A stretch of 22,120 bases of DNA from SIG299 sp045531895 (lineage in GTDB: Bacteria > Bacillota > Clostridia > Lachnospirales > Lachnospiraceae), in NCBI GenBank assembly GCA_045531895.1, contig JAZSEW010000112.1, forward strand, positions 1-22,120, given 5' to 3'. The notes beneath the pieces were generated by a model. The model saw nothing but the letters and a program-made list of their open reading frames with translations, made no database searches and was not told the DNA's origin. The translations under genes and the position numbers were made by a program. Numbering within the stretch: the first letter of the stretch is position 1; every line of letters begins with the position of its first letter. Below are positions 21,315 to 22,120 of this stretch, piece after piece.

Positions 21315-22120
21315 CTACTGTATTGTCTGTCCTAACATTTGTGCTAAAGAACTCTGCTGACTCTGTAACTTACTTAATGCAGTTTCCATTGCTGTAAACT
21401 GTTTGTAGTACTTGTCTTCCAAATCCTTGATACGCTCTTCCATAAGGTCTAAATCGTCCTCATAGTCATTCAACAGGTTGCTGTACTGCTTATCATTGTA
21501 GAAAGTAAGTGCACTGCTGATTTCAGTCTTTGCACACTTTTCTGTCATGGTTTCATATAATTTTCCAAACACATGGGTTAAGGTGTCCATTACGGTATCC
21601 GGATCTTCTTCCAATGCCTTCTTTAAACGATCACCGTAGGTCGCATAGGTTGCATCGTCTTCGTCACCGTAAATATGTAACTTACCGTTTTCTGTATAGT
21701 TACCGGTTACAATACCAAAGCTGGACAGGGAATAGGTCTTTCCGGTTTCTTCATCCTTATAGGTGGAAGAAAGAGCGGTTCTCATACTGGAAAGCAGAGT
21801 GCCAAGTGTATTGTCACGACGTAACAGGGAACCCTTAATTTTATCTTCCCAGTTTTTGATGTCATCTTCGGTCATTGCTTCCTTCTGCTCATCGGTTAAC
21901 GGATCGTAACCTCTTGCAGAATCAGCTGTGTAAAGCTTGTTCATTTCTTCGATTAACTTGTTGTATTCGGTTAACGCTTCTTTTACAAGCTCGTATGTGG
22001 AATCACTGTCCTTACCAACGGTAATCTGTACATTTTCATATTCTCCGCTTTCTTTATCCAGCGTTGTCTTAGAAAGATTAAAGGTAATGCCGTTTACCGT
22101 AAAGTTGTTGGAGGATTCGG
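21315..22120 (-). CDS. fliD: Flagellar cap protein FliD, 3' part only
   Basis: The gene runs off the high-coordinate edge. The visible 267 residues are its C-terminal part, continuing in frame from 22118 (reading ESSNNFTVNGITFNLSKTTL). FliD forms the cap at the filament tip that helps flagellin subunits fold and insert. Typical features are FTVNGITFNL, the KEALTEYNKLIEEMNKLY segment, YDPLTDEQKEAMTEDDIKNW with the following LLRRDNTLGTLLSSMR, and a long C-terminal coiled coil (YNDKQYSNLLNDYEDDLDLMEERI onward) ending in SSLAQMLGQTIQ. The in-frame Met at 21944 is internal, not the start. The promoter, probably of a flagellar type, lies outside the window. Confidence 0.95.
   Translation of the reverse strand, partial: ESSNNFTVNGITFNLSKTTLDKESGEYENVQITVGKDSDSTYELVKEALTEYNKLIEEMNKLYTADSARGYDPLTDEQKEAMTEDDIKNWEDKIKGSLLRRDNTLGTLLSSMRTALSSTYKDEETGKTYSLSSFGIVTGNYTENGKLHIYGDEDDATYATYGDRLKKALEEDPDTVMDTLTHVFGKLYETMTEKCAKTEISSALTFYNDKQYSNLLNDYEDDLDLMEERIKDLEDKYYKQFTAMETALSKLQSQQSSLAQMLGQTIQ

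Noticed and set aside
1..22120. CRISPR arrays, tRNA or rRNA genes, insertion sequences, prophage or defence genes
   Set aside because: I looked on both strands and saw no spaced direct repeats, no rRNA or tRNA-like segments, and no transposase or integrase frames.

Overview
The window looks like a chromosomal segment from a motile, low-to-moderate-GC Gram-positive anaerobe, most likely a Lachnospiraceae member (Roseburia/Agathobacter/Butyrivibrio-like). The grounds are strong AGGAGG-type ribosome sites, a DnaE (not PolC) alpha subunit next to pfkA, a WhiA/RapZ/HPr-like cluster next to hprK, and a flagellar block with protein-modification genes. This is inference from gene content, not a database match. 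Every gene I can support lies on the minus strand, so transcription runs from high to low coordinates.

Flagellar block (22120 to about 16415): the 3' part of fliD, then fliS, a FlgN/FliT-like export chaperone, a large secreted protein of unknown function with a C-terminal Ig-like module, a family-2 glycosyltransferase with a helical-repeat tail, and a short protein resembling only the N-terminal half of Maf/DUF115 motility glycosyltransferases. A terminator-like hairpin closes the block. The likely theme is filament capping, flagellin export and possibly flagellin glycosylation.

Housekeeping and carbon-regulation block (16344 to 7111): a good promoter precedes ftsH, which overlaps uvrC by 8 bases. 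A second promoter with an extended -10 precedes hprK, followed by a ROK glucokinase, murB, rapZ, whiA and an HPr-like gene, ending in an ideal intrinsic terminator. The HPr-like protein has Asp instead of the phosphorylatable His15 and Ser instead of Arg17, but keeps Ser46, so it is a Crh-type regulatory target of HprK rather than a sugar-PTS carrier. yvcK, found between rapZ and whiA in many Firmicutes, is absent, and rapZ and whiA overlap by 38 bases.

Replication, glycolysis and transport (7090 to 179): dnaE starts directly after the terminator U-tract, with a catabolite-response-element-like sequence at its start codon. pfkA follows, with a strong sigma-A promoter and an adjacent palindrome, then an ABC exporter half-transporter and a small GNAT acetyltransferase. 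The low end (1-178) has no convincing gene but holds a long imperfect inverted repeat, possibly a dispersed repeat.

The points most worth a second look are the Crh-like HPr encoded with its presumed kinase, the two non-consensus residues in the UvrC GIY-YIG motif, the terminator/cre-like arrangement in front of dnaE, the truncated Maf-like protein and unknown secreted protein in the flagellar block, and the 53-128 inverted repeat.
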